64,000 nucleotides of DNA from Methylococcales bacterium (GTDB lineage Bacteria; Pseudomonadota; Gammaproteobacteria; Methylococcales; Methylomonadaceae). A model generated the notes under the pieces. That model searched no databases. It was not told the origin of the DNA and saw nothing but the letters and a program-made list of their open reading frames with translations. The stretch lies in assembly GCA_028715725.1 (NCBI GenBank), contig JAQURG010000010.1, positions 1-64,000 on the forward strand, in the 5' to 3' direction. Made by a program: the position numbers and the translations under genes. The stretch's first letter is position 1; every line of letters starts with the position of its first letter. Below are positions 7,482-17,260 of this stretch, piece by piece.

Positions 7482-8054
7482 TTGGCTTCAAATGTGGTTG
7501 AAAAAGAATTAACGGTCAGTAAGAGCCTGACCTGCCATGCCGATACAGTATCCACTGCTGTGCGAACCATGAATGTTAAAGTTGAGTCGCAGCCGGAGGC
7601 TTTAAGGCTGAGCTATGAATTGACCGGTGATTTGGGGCAAATACGTGTTCCTGCGCCGCAACCGCCTATTGTTATAGACGGGTTATGGGAGCATACCTGT
7701 TTTGAGTTATTCATCGGCGCGCAAGGTAAAGCGGGCTATCGGGAATTCAACTTTTCACCGTCCGGCCGGTGGGCCGCCTATGCGTTCGATGATTATCGAA
7801 TGCGTAATGCATGGACGGCCAGCCGGGCACCTGTTATCAGCTTTGCTCAATCCAGTAATCATCTGCTGCTGGAAGCAGTCATTGCTGCTGAGGATTTGCC
7901 GCAGAACAAGGCGGACGAGCCTTTTCAGTTGGGTCTGACCGCTGTGATCGAGGCGAATGATGGCAGGCTCTCTTATTGGGCATTGCATCATCCGGAAGTA
8001 CGCCCCGATTTTCATCATCGCGCGGGATTCATTTTGTCATTTGATCCGGCTTAA
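7482..8054 (+). CDS. DOMON-like domain protein
   Basis: This 190-aa protein starts at TTG, supported by AGAGGA five bases upstream. It resembles the DOMON-like domain found next to murB or cell-wall genes. Typical pieces are LWEHTCFELFIGAQGKAGYREFNFSPSGRWAAYAFDDYR and the C-terminal LGLTAVIEANDGRLSYWALHHP. This immunoglobulin-like beta-sandwich family is thought to bind sugar or haem ligands. No catalytic residues are known. No signal peptide is visible. It lies 14 bp upstream of the NamZ gene on the same strand, so the pair is probably co-transcribed and linked to peptidoglycan recycling. Confidence 0.78.
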   Translation: MASNVVEKELTVSKSLTCHADTVSTAVRTMNVKVESQPEALRLSYELTGDLGQIRVPAPQPPIVIDGLWEHTCFELFIGAQGKAGYREFNFSPSGRWAAYAFDDYRMRNAWTASRAPVISFAQSSNHLLLEAVIAAEDLPQNKADEPFQLGLTAVIEANDGRLSYWALHHPEVRPDFHHRAGFILSFDPA

Positions 8055-8068
8055 CAGCATAAAAAACT

Positions 8069-9271
8069 ATGAAATTTGGTATTGATCGTTTACTTGAAGA
8101 TGCGGCTTTGCGCGCACCACTGGCGGGAAAGCGCGTGGCATTGCTGGCGCATCCAGCCTCGGTTACTGAGGATTTGACGCATACGCTGGATGCCTTGGCT
8201 AGCTTGCCAGATATAAAACTCAGCGCTGCGTTTGGCCCACAACACGGGCTGCGCGGGGACAAACAGGACAATATGATGGAATCTGCGGACTTTATCGATC
8301 CGGTACTCGGCATTCCTGTGTTTAGCCTCTACGGGCAAGTACGCCGCCCGACAGATGAGATGATAGATACTTTCGATGTGTTGCTGGTCGATTTGCAGGA
8401 TCTGGGCTGCCGCATCTACACCTTTATCACGACTTTGCGTTATGTGCTGGAAGCGGCGGCCATACATCAAAAAGCGGTGTGGATACTTGACCGTCCCAAT
8501 CCGGCAGGCCGTCCGGTCGAAGGCTTGACGCTACGCCAAGGCTGGGAAAGCTTTGTCGGCGCAGGCTCTATGCCTATGCGCCACGGTTTGACGATGGGCG
8601 AACTGGCGCACTGGTTTATCAACACGCTGGGGCTGGACGTGGATTGCCAGGTAATCACGATGCAAAATTGGCAACCTGAGGCTGCGCCCGGCTATGGCTG
8701 GCCGCTGGGTGAACGCAGCTGGATCAATCCCAGCCCGAATGCGCCCAACCTGTGGATGACGCGCTGTTACGCCGGAACAGTGCTGCTGGAAGGGACCACG
8801 CTTTCCGAAGGCCGCGGCACGACGCGTCCCTTGGAGCTGTTTGGAGCTCCCGATATCGATGTCCGCGCCCTCATTAAAACCATGCATGAAATTTCTCCGC
8901 AATGGCTGGCGGGCTGCCGCTTGCGCGAGTGCTGGTTTGAACCGACTTTTCACAAACATGCAGGCAGACTTTGCGCAGGGGTGCAAGTTCATGTGGAAGA
9001 TAATGCTTACAACCATGCCGCTTTCCGCCCGTGGCGTTTGCAGACATTGATATTTAAAGCCTTGCGTATGCAGCAGCCGGATTATCCGTTATGGCGTGAT
9101 TTCCCTTATGAATACGAGCTTGACCGACTGGCTATCGACATAATTAACGGCTCGCCCCTGTTACGCGAATGGGTGGATGATGTCGCCGCCATGCCGGAAG
9201 ATTTGGAAATTATTACACGAGCGGATGAGCGGATGTGGGAGGAAGAGCGTCTGGCGTTTCTATTGTACTGA
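8069..9271 (+). CDS. NamZ-type exo-beta-N-acetylmuramidase (DUF1343)
   Basis: This 400-aa protein spans the full DUF1343 family. Motifs include VALLAHPASVTEDLTHTLDAL, FGPQHGLRGDKQDNM, DVLLVDLQDLGCRIYTF, WILDRPNPAGRPVEG, RHGLTMGELAHWF and SPNAPNL. The family includes NamZ (GH171), which removes terminal N-acetylmuramic acid from peptidoglycan fragments. The conserved Asp/Glu-rich motifs (GPQHG, VDLQD, EGTTLSEGRGT) that line the Rossmann-like active site are present. No signal peptide is visible, so either the start lies upstream or it acts in the cytoplasm on imported muropeptides. It follows the DOMON-like gene by 14 bp. Confidence 0.87.
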   Translation: MKFGIDRLLEDAALRAPLAGKRVALLAHPASVTEDLTHTLDALASLPDIKLSAAFGPQHGLRGDKQDNMMESADFIDPVLGIPVFSLYGQVRRPTDEMIDTFDVLLVDLQDLGCRIYTFITTLRYVLEAAAIHQKAVWILDRPNPAGRPVEGLTLRQGWESFVGAGSMPMRHGLTMGELAHWFINTLGLDVDCQVITMQNWQPEAAPGYGWPLGERSWINPSPNAPNLWMTRCYAGTVLLEGTTLSEGRGTTRPLELFGAPDIDVRALIKTMHEISPQWLAGCRLRECWFEPTFHKHAGRLCAGVQVHVEDNAYNHAAFRPWRLQTLIFKALRMQQPDYPLWRDFPYEYELDRLAIDIINGSPLLREWVDDVAAMPEDLEIITRADERMWEEERLAFLLY

Positions 9272-9403
9272 CCCGGATTCGTTTCAGAATTATTTTCTAC
9301 TCCATCAGATTAACGCGCAAGCCCGCCATAAGCGCTGGTTACGGAATGGCTAGCGGTAAGAGATGGTCAGAGGCTTTGGTGATCTATAGCAGTGTCCGCA
9401 ACA

Positions 9404-9613
9404 TTAGCGTTTCAAAGCCTTTTCAAGTAATCGCCTTTGACCTGAATCCAGCCAGCGCTCACACCAGACGTTGAGGGAAACAGCGGTATCCTTCATCAAT
9501 GTAAATTCGTGCAGGGCCTTCCCCGGCTGTTCCTTTGGCCACCAGGAATGTGTTTCCAGTTGTTGCTGCAAATAATGACGCGCTGCTTCCAGTTCTGATT
9601 CAGTTATTTTCAT
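9404..9613 (-). CDS. Small conserved-looking hypothetical protein
   Basis: This 69-aa basic/acidic helical protein has no recognised family. It has a well-spaced ribosome binding site (GAGGTG, about 9 nt before the ATG). Its composition looks like real coding sequence (SELEAARHYLQQQLETHSWW; VSLNVWCERWLDSGQRR). No signal peptide or membrane segment. It stands between the NamZ gene and groL and has no obvious operon partner. Confidence 0.6.
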   Translation of the reverse strand: MKITESELEAARHYLQQQLETHSWWPKEQPGKALHEFTLMKDTAVSLNVWCERWLDSGQRRLLEKALKR

Positions 9614-9800
9614 ATGGTTTTTTCACCTCAAGCGCTTGGTTTTTGGACTGAACAATCATACTGTTTTTCTGTTATTCCCGGCAATGCTTAAAATCAATAT
9701 TATTGCTTGAGGACAAGCATAGGAAACGCTTTAATCGCCCTGTTTTTCGCTCATTCCAAGATTAGACAACGACTTACTCTTTATCTTTTGAAATCACATA

Positions 9801-9840
9801 AAAAAGCCCCGGCTGTTATAACAACAACCGGGGCTTTTAT
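9801..9840 (-). terminator. Rho-independent terminator of groESL
   Basis: Read on the minus strand, a CCGGGGCTTTTTT arm follows a loop (TTGTTATAACAG region) and its complement AAAGCCCCGG. It ends in six T's. It lies about 35 bp past the groL stop codon. Confidence 0.9.
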
Positions 9841-9873
9841 TGCTCAAAGCAACACGGCTTTAAGACCGCATGA

Positions 9874-11532
<1,659 letters not shown>

Positions 11533-11598
11533 TTATTCCTAAATATGTTGTGTGTGATTATGATTGATATGCGGTGCATACCCTACAGGCTTATAGGT

Positions 11599-11886
11599 TT
11601 AACCTAAAACGCCCATGATGTCTTCTTCACGCATAACGATGAGGTCTTCACCGTCAACTTTAACTTCGTTACCTGAGTATTTGCCAAACAGCACTTTGTC
11701 CCCAACCTTGACTTCCAACGGGCGTACGGTGCCATTGTCCAGCAATTTGCCGTTGCCTACGGCCAATACCTTGCCCTGGCTTGGCTTTTCAGCTGCAGAA
11801 CCAGGTAGAACAATACCGCCGGGAGTGGTGGTTTCTTCTTCAACACGTTTGACTATCACTCTGTCGTGTAACGGACGTATATTCAT
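11599..11886 (-). CDS. groS: Co-chaperonin GroES (Cpn10)
   Basis: This 95-aa protein caps the GroEL ring. Recognisable pieces are [21 protein letters not shown], the mobile loop [19 protein letters not shown] and the C-terminal [20 protein letters not shown]. The length is standard. The ATG has AGGAGAT upstream. First gene of the groES-groL operon, directly behind the promoter and CIRCE element. Confidence 0.98.
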   Translation of the reverse strand: MNIRPLHDRVIVKRVEEETTTPGGIVLPGSAAEKPSQGKVLAVGNGKLLDNGTVRPLEVKVGDKVLFGKYSGNEVKVDGEDLIVMREEDIMGVLG

Positions 11887-11926
11887 CTATATCTCCTAAC
11901 ATTAAAATTAAAGGTTAAACTAAAGA

Positions 11927-11953
11927 TTAGCACTCGCTAGTAATGAGTGCTAA
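11927..11953 (-). promoter_or_regulatory. CIRCE operator (HrcA site)
   Basis: This is a perfect CIRCE element: TTAGCACTC, nine bases (GCTAGTAAT), then GAGTGCTAA. It lies immediately downstream of the -10 box and 41 bp before the groES start codon. The HrcA repressor binds this dyad and shuts off the operon under non-stress conditions. HrcA itself is not encoded in this window. Confidence 0.97.
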
Positions 11954-11980
11954 TGATAATGAGCTTTTGCAGTGTGTCAA
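11953..11980 (-). promoter_or_regulatory. Sigma70-type promoter of groES-groL
   Basis: On the minus strand, TTGACA (11975-11980) is followed after 16 bp by TATCAT (11953-11958). This is a near-consensus sigma70 promoter abutting the CIRCE operator. I saw no clear sigma32 promoter, so HrcA repression appears to be the main control. Confidence 0.8.
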
Positions 11981-12026
11981 GTTCTTTGGCATCATTTTTT
12001 CTTACTTTACATAAATAATATGATCT

Positions 12027-12770
12027 ATGAATGACAACCAACTATTGCGCTATAGCCGCCAAATCATGTTGCCCCTCTGTGATATCGAGGGACAACAAAA
12101 ACTGCTCGCCGCACGGGTATTAATTGTCGGGGCTGGCGGTTTAGGCTCTCCCGCGGCTATTTATCTAGCAGCCGGCGGTGTCGGCAATATCACTATTTAT
12201 GACGATGACGAAGTAGATTTATCCAATTTACAAAGACAGATTGCTCATCACACATCCGATATTGGGACTGATAAAGTTATTTCAACCCGTCAAACATTGA
12301 ATAAATTAAATCCGGACGTCAACGTTAGGGCGGTTAAACAGCGCCTGGTTGGCGAGCAACTGGATTATGAGGTCATTGATGCCGACGTTGTGCTGGATTG
12401 CAGCGATAATTTTTCTACCCGTTTCGCCATCAATGAAGCTTGTGTCAAGCATCAAACAGCGCTGGTTTCAGGTGCGGCGATACGTTTTGAAGGCCAGGTA
12501 TCAGTCTTTACGCCTGGCAGAAACAATAGCCCTTGTTATAACTGCCTGTATAACAGTGACGGTGAAGAGCAACAAAATTGTGCAACTCATGGCGTTATTG
12601 CGCCAATTACCGGAATTGTCGGCAGCATTCAGGCGCTGGAAGCCATGAAGTTGATCATCGCTATTGGTGAAGCTTTAACCGGGCGGTTATTGTTAATAGA
12701 TGGTTTAACGATGGAATTTAACAGTATGAAGCTGAGGAAGAATCCTGCATGCCCGACTTGCGGTAAGTAA
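12027..12770 (+). CDS. moeB: Molybdopterin-synthase adenylyltransferase MoeB
   Basis: This 247-aa protein adenylates the C-terminal glycine of MoaD using ATP, so that sulfur can be loaded for molybdopterin synthesis. It has the E1-like signature RYSRQIMLPLCDIEGQQKLL, the nucleotide-binding VLIVGAGGLGSPAAIYLAAGGVG, the D of DDDEVDLSNLQRQ, and LDCSDNFSTRFAIN. Two CxxC zinc pairs are present (CYNC and CPTC). A ThiF role for thiamine is possible in principle, but the neighbouring fdhD and mobA favour molybdenum cofactor. Divergent from groES. Confidence 0.9.
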   Translation: MNDNQLLRYSRQIMLPLCDIEGQQKLLAARVLIVGAGGLGSPAAIYLAAGGVGNITIYDDDEVDLSNLQRQIAHHTSDIGTDKVISTRQTLNKLNPDVNVRAVKQRLVGEQLDYEVIDADVVLDCSDNFSTRFAINEACVKHQTALVSGAAIRFEGQVSVFTPGRNNSPCYNCLYNSDGEEQQNCATHGVIAPITGIVGSIQALEAMKLIIAIGEALTGRLLLIDGLTMEFNSMKLRKNPACPTCGK

Positions 12771-12780
12771 AACTGTTGCC

Positions 12781-12906
12781 ATGCAATCAGATTGCTGCAC
12801 CCCTGTTGATGATGGCGAAGAAGAGCTACGCTTAACTGCCCGGCGGCGTTTTGAGGCTTTATTAGCCGAACTCGGCAGCGTTGAAATTGAGTTTGTTACA
12901 GGATGA
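12781..12906 (+). CDS. Possible 41-aa ORF downstream of moeB
   Basis: ATG at 12781 opens a 41-aa frame (MQSDCCTPVDDGEEELRLTA to GSVEIEFVTG) 10 bp after the moeB stop. It is too short for the ORF track. A Cys-Cys pair near the N-terminus and an amphipathic helical middle (LTARRRFEALLAELG) make it look like a real small protein. The ribosome binding site is weak, so it may rely on coupling to moeB. It has no recognised family. It ends 13 bp before the convergent fdhD stop. Confidence 0.45.
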   Translation: MQSDCCTPVDDGEEELRLTARRRFEALLAELGSVEIEFVTG

Positions 12907-12919
12907 AGGCGGCTTTTCT

Positions 12920-13741
12920 TTACCGCGCATCAAATTCAATATTTTCAGCGCCATTTAGCACCAGAAAATGCTTGCCTTTAGCTCTGGAAATCAGCGTTAC
13001 TCCCGCTTGTCTTGCCATATCCAGGCCCATCTGAGTTGCGCCTGAACGCGATAATAAAATCGGAATGCCCATTTGCGATATCTTGATAACCATTTCAGAC
13101 GTTAAGCGGCCTGTAGTGTAAAAAATCTTGTTATCGCCTGAAATATTGTTCAACCACATATAGCCGGCAATGGCATCGACGGCATTATGCCGGCCCACAT
13201 CTTCAATAAAAAAATCGATGCTGCTGCCGCTACATAAGGCGCAGCCATGGACTGCGCCGGCTTTTTTATAGACTTCATTGTATTGTCTTAATGAATCCAG
13301 CATACCATACAAGGTCGACTGTTTGATTGAGCTTTCAGGCACTCGGATATTTTCCAGCTTCTCGAGCAAACGGCCAAATACCGTGCCCTGTCCACAGCCG
13401 GTGGTCACCGTGCGCTGCGCCATTACTTCAGAGAAATCGCTGCGCTTATGTCCGGTTACAACCGCGACAGCTTCGGTTTCCCAATCGACCTGAACCGCTC
13501 TGATATCGGTGATGTCTTCAAAAAAGCCCTGATTTTTCAAATAACCCAGGGTTAGCATTTCAGGATGGGTGCCCATTGTCATTAATGTGACTATTTCCTG
13601 TTTATCAACATAAATGGTCAGGGCGCGCTCCCCCACCAGTTCAATTTCTCTAGGTTCTCCACGCTCATCGATGGCAATAGCGGGTTTGGAAAATCCCAGA
13701 CCCGCATTGGTCATTTCCGGCTGATAAGATTTATTTGCCAT
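12920..13741 (-). CDS. fdhD: Formate dehydrogenase accessory sulfurtransferase FdhD
   Basis: FdhD moves sulfur from the cysteine desulfurase IscS to the molybdenum cofactor of formate dehydrogenase. Family motifs are GERALTIYVDKQEIVTLMTM, TTGCGQGTVFG, AGAVHGCALCSG, FIEDVGRHNAVDAIAGYMW and IFYTTGRLTSEMVIKISQMG. I chose ATG 13741 (MANKSYQPEM; 273 aa) over the track start at 13852, because the longer version only adds residues overlapping mobA. With this start the gene overlaps the mobA stop by 11 bp, so the two are translationally coupled. In a methanotroph this supports formate oxidation, the final step of C1 metabolism. Confidence 0.92.
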   Translation of the reverse strand: MANKSYQPEMTNAGLGFSKPAIAIDERGEPREIELVGERALTIYVDKQEIVTLMTMGTHPEMLTLGYLKNQGFFEDITDIRAVQVDWETEAVAVVTGHKRSDFSEVMAQRTVTTGCGQGTVFGRLLEKLENIRVPESSIKQSTLYGMLDSLRQYNEVYKKAGAVHGCALCSGSSIDFFIEDVGRHNAVDAIAGYMWLNNISGDNKIFYTTGRLTSEMVIKISQMGIPILLSRSGATQMGLDMARQAGVTLISRAKGKHFLVLNGAENIEFDAR

Positions 13742-14333
13742 CTTTGGCCTCAAGTTCGGATAATTCTGTTTGAGTATTGATGTTGATAAATACCTCCGGT
13801 TCGTCGCTGAAATCGGCTTGCACCATTTTTTGTTGTTCCAGCCAGCGGTCAATTTTACGCTGGCCGCTGTCCAGGTAGTCTTGCAGGCTGGTTTTCAACG
13901 ATGTTTTTAATGCTAAAAATACCGGATGCAGGCGCTCGCCATCAAAAGCGACGGCGACATCGGCATCATTTTCTGCACGTGTAATTAACAGCTTTTGCAA
14001 ATGTTCAGCCTTGATTAATGGGGAATCACAGGGTATAACAACCAGCACATCCGAATCCTCATTCGCATGAATCATTGCTGTTAATACTCCCGCCAAGGGA
14101 CCGTCAAAATTTCCGGTTTGATCGGCAATAACCGGCAAGCCGAATTGCCGGTAGTCTTCGCTGTTGCGATTGGCGTTGATGATCGACTGATCGGCAACGG
14201 CTGCCAGTGCGGCTATGGCATAGCTGACCATCGGGCGGCCTTTAAAGTTTATCAGGCCTTTATCCTGATTGTTCATCCGGCGGGCAAGTCCGCCGGCGAG
14301 AATCACACCTGTTACTTTTATTGGACTATTCAT
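13731..14333 (-). CDS. mobA: Molybdenum cofactor guanylyltransferase MobA
   Basis: This 200-aa protein attaches GMP from GTP to Mo-molybdopterin to make the guanine dinucleotide cofactor used by formate dehydrogenases. It has the nucleotidyltransferase signature TGVILAGGLARRMNNQDKGL (residues about 8-27), then VIADQTGNFDGPLAGVL and VVIPCDSPLI with the metal-binding Asp. The length is normal. First gene of a mobA-fdhD pair transcribed leftward. Confidence 0.93.
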   Translation of the reverse strand: MNSPIKVTGVILAGGLARRMNNQDKGLINFKGRPMVSYAIAALAAVADQSIINANRNSEDYRQFGLPVIADQTGNFDGPLAGVLTAMIHANEDSDVLVVIPCDSPLIKAEHLQKLLITRAENDADVAVAFDGERLHPVFLALKTSLKTSLQDYLDSGQRKIDRWLEQQKMVQADFSDEPEVFININTQTELSELEAKDGK

Positions 14334-14600
14334 AATGTCAGGTTCCGGTCTCTCGTTGCAAGGGCTGTAATTAAAATTCAGGCTAAGGAAATATTAGCGC
14401 ATTAACATGGTGAGCCATAATTCAGGCTAATTTTATCGAATGCCTGTGGTAATACGGCAATTAACCAATTTTCAGTTAAAATAACGGCTTTTTTAAAACC
14501 CCAGCTGATCTGTAGATTCAATACTGATCGGCCGTATTCATTGCTCCATTTTCCGGGCATATCTTTCACTTTCTGATTTACAGGAACAAGAGTATCACTA
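14334..14600. other. Intergenic region between mobA and lipoprotein gene
   Basis: This divergent interval of about 265 bp should hold both promoters. The 77-aa minus-strand ORF at 14402-14635 overlaps the lipoprotein start and has no family features, so I left it out. Confidence 0.4.
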
Positions 14601-15005
14601 ATGAAAAATAAATATGTATCTTCCATTTTAAGCATTTGCTTGTGTGCCGCCGTCGCGGGCTGTACAACGACACCCGAGAAAACAGCTGAACAGGTATCCG
14701 TTGAGCCAACGCCTTTGGCAAACGACTATCCGACAAGGGATCGCGTAGAATATGTCTTGAATTGTGTCGCTCAACACGGCGGACTGACTTATATCACTCA
14801 ATACGCCTGTGGCTGCAAGATTGATAAAATCGCTGAGAAACTGACATTTAAGGAATTTGAATCTGCAAAAACCTTCAGCTATTTAAGCAAAGGGCAGACA
14901 GGAGATGCCGGTGCGGTTTTTCGTGACCCGACACAGTCGAAGGATTTGCGGGTCCGGCTTAAAGAAGCAGAAGCCTATGCCGAAAAGAGCTGTTTTGTAA
15001 AATAG
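14601..15005 (+). CDS. Putative lipoprotein of unknown function
   Basis: This 134-aa protein has a lipoprotein signal peptide (SSILSICLCAAVAGC; lipobox AVAG-C at about residue 21), so it is exported and lipid-anchored. The mature part holds several cysteines (VLNCVAQHGG, YACGCKID, KSCFVK) that could form disulfides. An acidic/basic helical end follows. I do not recognise the family. It converges with the multicopper oxidase gene, and an inverted repeat lies between them. Confidence 0.75.
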   Translation: MKNKYVSSILSICLCAAVAGCTTTPEKTAEQVSVEPTPLANDYPTRDRVEYVLNCVAQHGGLTYITQYACGCKIDKIAEKLTFKEFESAKTFSYLSKGQTGDAGAVFRDPTQSKDLRVRLKEAEAYAEKSCFVK

Positions 15006-15029
15006 ACGAATATATAAAAGTTATAGTGG

Positions 15030-15059
15030 GTGGATTTAGCAGCATCGCGCTAAATCCAC
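15030..15059. terminator. Bidirectional hairpin between convergent genes
   Basis: GTGGATTTAGC and GCTAAATCCAC form a perfect 11-bp stem with an 8-base loop. Flanking GTTATA and TATAAC extend the symmetry. It sits between convergent stop codons, so a bidirectional terminator is likely, although T-runs are poor. Confidence 0.65.
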
Positions 15060-15080
15060 GTATAACAGGATACTTCAGAT

Positions 15081-16823
15081 TTATTTTTTCACCAGCTTGC
15101 GCGCAAAATCAGTAATCGGGCCACGCTTGACGACGACGGTATAACCCAATAATCCCATTACCAGGCCATAAAACAATTTTTCTATGGCTGAAGATGAGTT
15201 TTGTTGTTGCGCCGCTTTTATTGCCGCTTCCGATGCTTTAACAGGGGCAATTTGCACAGCTACTTTAGCAGGCTTAACCTCGGCTTGCAGGTCTGGCAGC
15301 CCCAGGCTGTGGAAAGCATCGTGATCTTGCCAGATAGGATATTTTCCTTGCCATAATGTCTTACTGAAATAGGGGGCTAGACTCATGCCATGCGATAAAG
15401 GGATGCCTTTTTCGTCGAGAAAACCTTTATAGACGACCAGGCTCAAATCGCCGCCTTCACCAATACCATTCGTTGTAAATGCTTTTTCAATATGATCATG
15501 GAACATCCAGATACCTTGACCAAAACTGTGCAGGCCGTCATCAACGCCGCTCAGTTCCAGATCAAGGCGCTGTGCGTGTATCATACTGAAAACATCACGC
15601 TGAATATAAGAGGCAGGGCCATTATCAACGCCGTCATAATGGGTGATGGTGGGCTTGTGACCATGAACATGCAGAGCCAGATTGTCCGCGTGGCCGTCGA
15701 AAACACGCAGTTTGACTTTTTGATTTTCTTCCATATAAATCAACGATTCCCTTAAGGTATAAGGAAAAGAGCGGCCATTGAGCATAAAATAATCATCCGT
15801 CGCATCGGTTATGTCATATTCCATATTCATATATTTTGCTGTCAACCGCGGATCATTAGCCGATCTTGCAACAACTTCATGCAGTTCCTTAATCGCGGAC
15901 TCATAGTGCAAATCATATTCTCGGGCATATTTTTCAAGAACAGCCACGGAAGGATGGCGTACTTGCCCGGCACCGACATTAAGCGTTTGCGGCCAATTGT
16001 TAGGGCGGTTTTCCTCTACGACAAAAATCCCCTGCAAGCCCATCTCGATATGAACATGCGGCTGAACATGGCAGTGATAATACATGGTTCCTGGTTGGCG
16101 CGGTTTAATGACATAGGTTTTGCTTTGGCCCGGCATAACATCCATTTCACTTTCCTGCGCGGTCCCATCATTGCCGGCACCTGTCATATCCATAAAAGGG
16201 TGGTCTATGCCGTGCAGATGTATGGAATGTGGAAAATAATGGGTGTTTTCCAGGACCAGCCAGACCACGTCATTCTGTTCTACGCGAATCACCGGCGACG
16301 GCACGCGCAACAATGGATTGGCTTCCAGTTCGTAAAGGCTTTTAGTTGACATATCCCGTGTCTTGGGGGCAAACACCCAAAAAGTGGGCCTTATGCCGGG
16401 GGCAATATCGAAGGTCGTCGTTGGATCTTTCATGTCGGGCGAATGACCGTTGAGTTCGACAACTTCGAGTTTAATAATGATTTTGTCAGGATCGCCGTCG
16501 CCGTCGACATCATCAGACATAGTAACGGCATCAGCGGCAAGTTGCGTTGACATCAATGTTTCCATTGAAATTCCGTTCGTGCCTTTAACAAAAGCGGCGA
16601 TGTCAGCAGGATTGTCGGGGTTGCAGAGTTTGGATTCCTGTATGGCGACGCCGTCAATCACTTGCTCTTTGCGCCATAGTGGATCAGTAAATTCAGAACA
16701 AAATTCTTCCACCGGCCCCATATCAACCTTGGCTGTAGGAGGTAAATCAGTGGCGGCCTGGCTCCATGAATGCATAAGCAACAGGATAGCGCACCCGGTA
16801 AAGGCAATAGGTTTTTTACTCAT
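15081..16823 (-). CDS. Two-domain multicopper oxidase with C-terminal membrane anchor
   Basis: This 580-aa exported protein has a signal peptide ending near SQA-A. An EF-hand-like DDVDGDGDPDK lies at about residue 105. Cupredoxin domain 1 carries HSIHLHG and YYHCHVQPHVHIEMGL. Domain 2 carries ALHVHGH and WMFHDHIEK. All four His-X-His type trinuclear copper motifs are present, but the type 1 copper motif (HCH, later His and Met) is in domain 1. That is the reverse of laccases and like the two-domain type-C or nitrite-reductase order. A C-terminal hydrophobic segment (LFYGLVMGLLGYTVVV) followed by basic residues probably anchors it. It oxidises an unknown substrate with O2 or nitrite. GAGG lies 8 bp before the ATG. 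Confidence 0.87.
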   Translation of the reverse strand: MSKKPIAFTGCAILLLMHSWSQAATDLPPTAKVDMGPVEEFCSEFTDPLWRKEQVIDGVAIQESKLCNPDNPADIAAFVKGTNGISMETLMSTQLAADAVTMSDDVDGDGDPDKIIIKLEVVELNGHSPDMKDPTTTFDIAPGIRPTFWVFAPKTRDMSTKSLYELEANPLLRVPSPVIRVEQNDVVWLVLENTHYFPHSIHLHGIDHPFMDMTGAGNDGTAQESEMDVMPGQSKTYVIKPRQPGTMYYHCHVQPHVHIEMGLQGIFVVEENRPNNWPQTLNVGAGQVRHPSVAVLEKYAREYDLHYESAIKELHEVVARSANDPRLTAKYMNMEYDITDATDDYFMLNGRSFPYTLRESLIYMEENQKVKLRVFDGHADNLALHVHGHKPTITHYDGVDNGPASYIQRDVFSMIHAQRLDLELSGVDDGLHSFGQGIWMFHDHIEKAFTTNGIGEGGDLSLVVYKGFLDEKGIPLSHGMSLAPYFSKTLWQGKYPIWQDHDAFHSLGLPDLQAEVKPAKVAVQIAPVKASEAAIKAAQQQNSSSAIEKLFYGLVMGLLGYTVVVKRGPITDFARKLVKK

Positions 16824-17260
16824 ACAGCGACCTCAGAAAACACACGATTGAAAATTGAAACGCCACCTGATAAACGGTAGATTTTTACTATTTTAACTGA
16901 ATACTTTGATTAAGTCTTTTTTTGGGCTCTTGAATAAAATTAAAGAGTAATAATATTCTTAACTTGGCGGTTTCTCTAAGAATCAATAATATCCATAAAG
17001 TTCATAGTGAAATATAAAATAGTTTAGCAGGATGCGCCGATAACGGGAGGGCAAGGCTTTCAGGCAATACTTTACCAAAGCAGGTAATTTTGAGACCATA
17101 AAAACATGAAGCCGCAATGGAATAAAATTAATCCGGATCTTGAAAAATATGTCACTCTTAAAGACACTGCCAAAATTCCCGGAATTAATTTCAAATGAAC
17201 CCTGAATTTCGCCATGTTGTCTTCAGACAGTGAAATCAATAACAGAACTCAACACTTATC
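16824..17260. other. Gene-free divergent intergenic region
   Basis: About 435 AT-rich bases lie between the multicopper oxidase and the Hsp70 gene. A 30-aa ORF at 17106-17198 has no resemblance to anything I know. No tRNA or clear hairpin is seen. The region should carry divergent promoters, but I cannot point to convincing boxes. Confidence 0.4.

Noticed and set aside
14402-14635. 77-aa minus-strand ORF
   Set aside because: It overlaps the lipoprotein start and has no coding signature.
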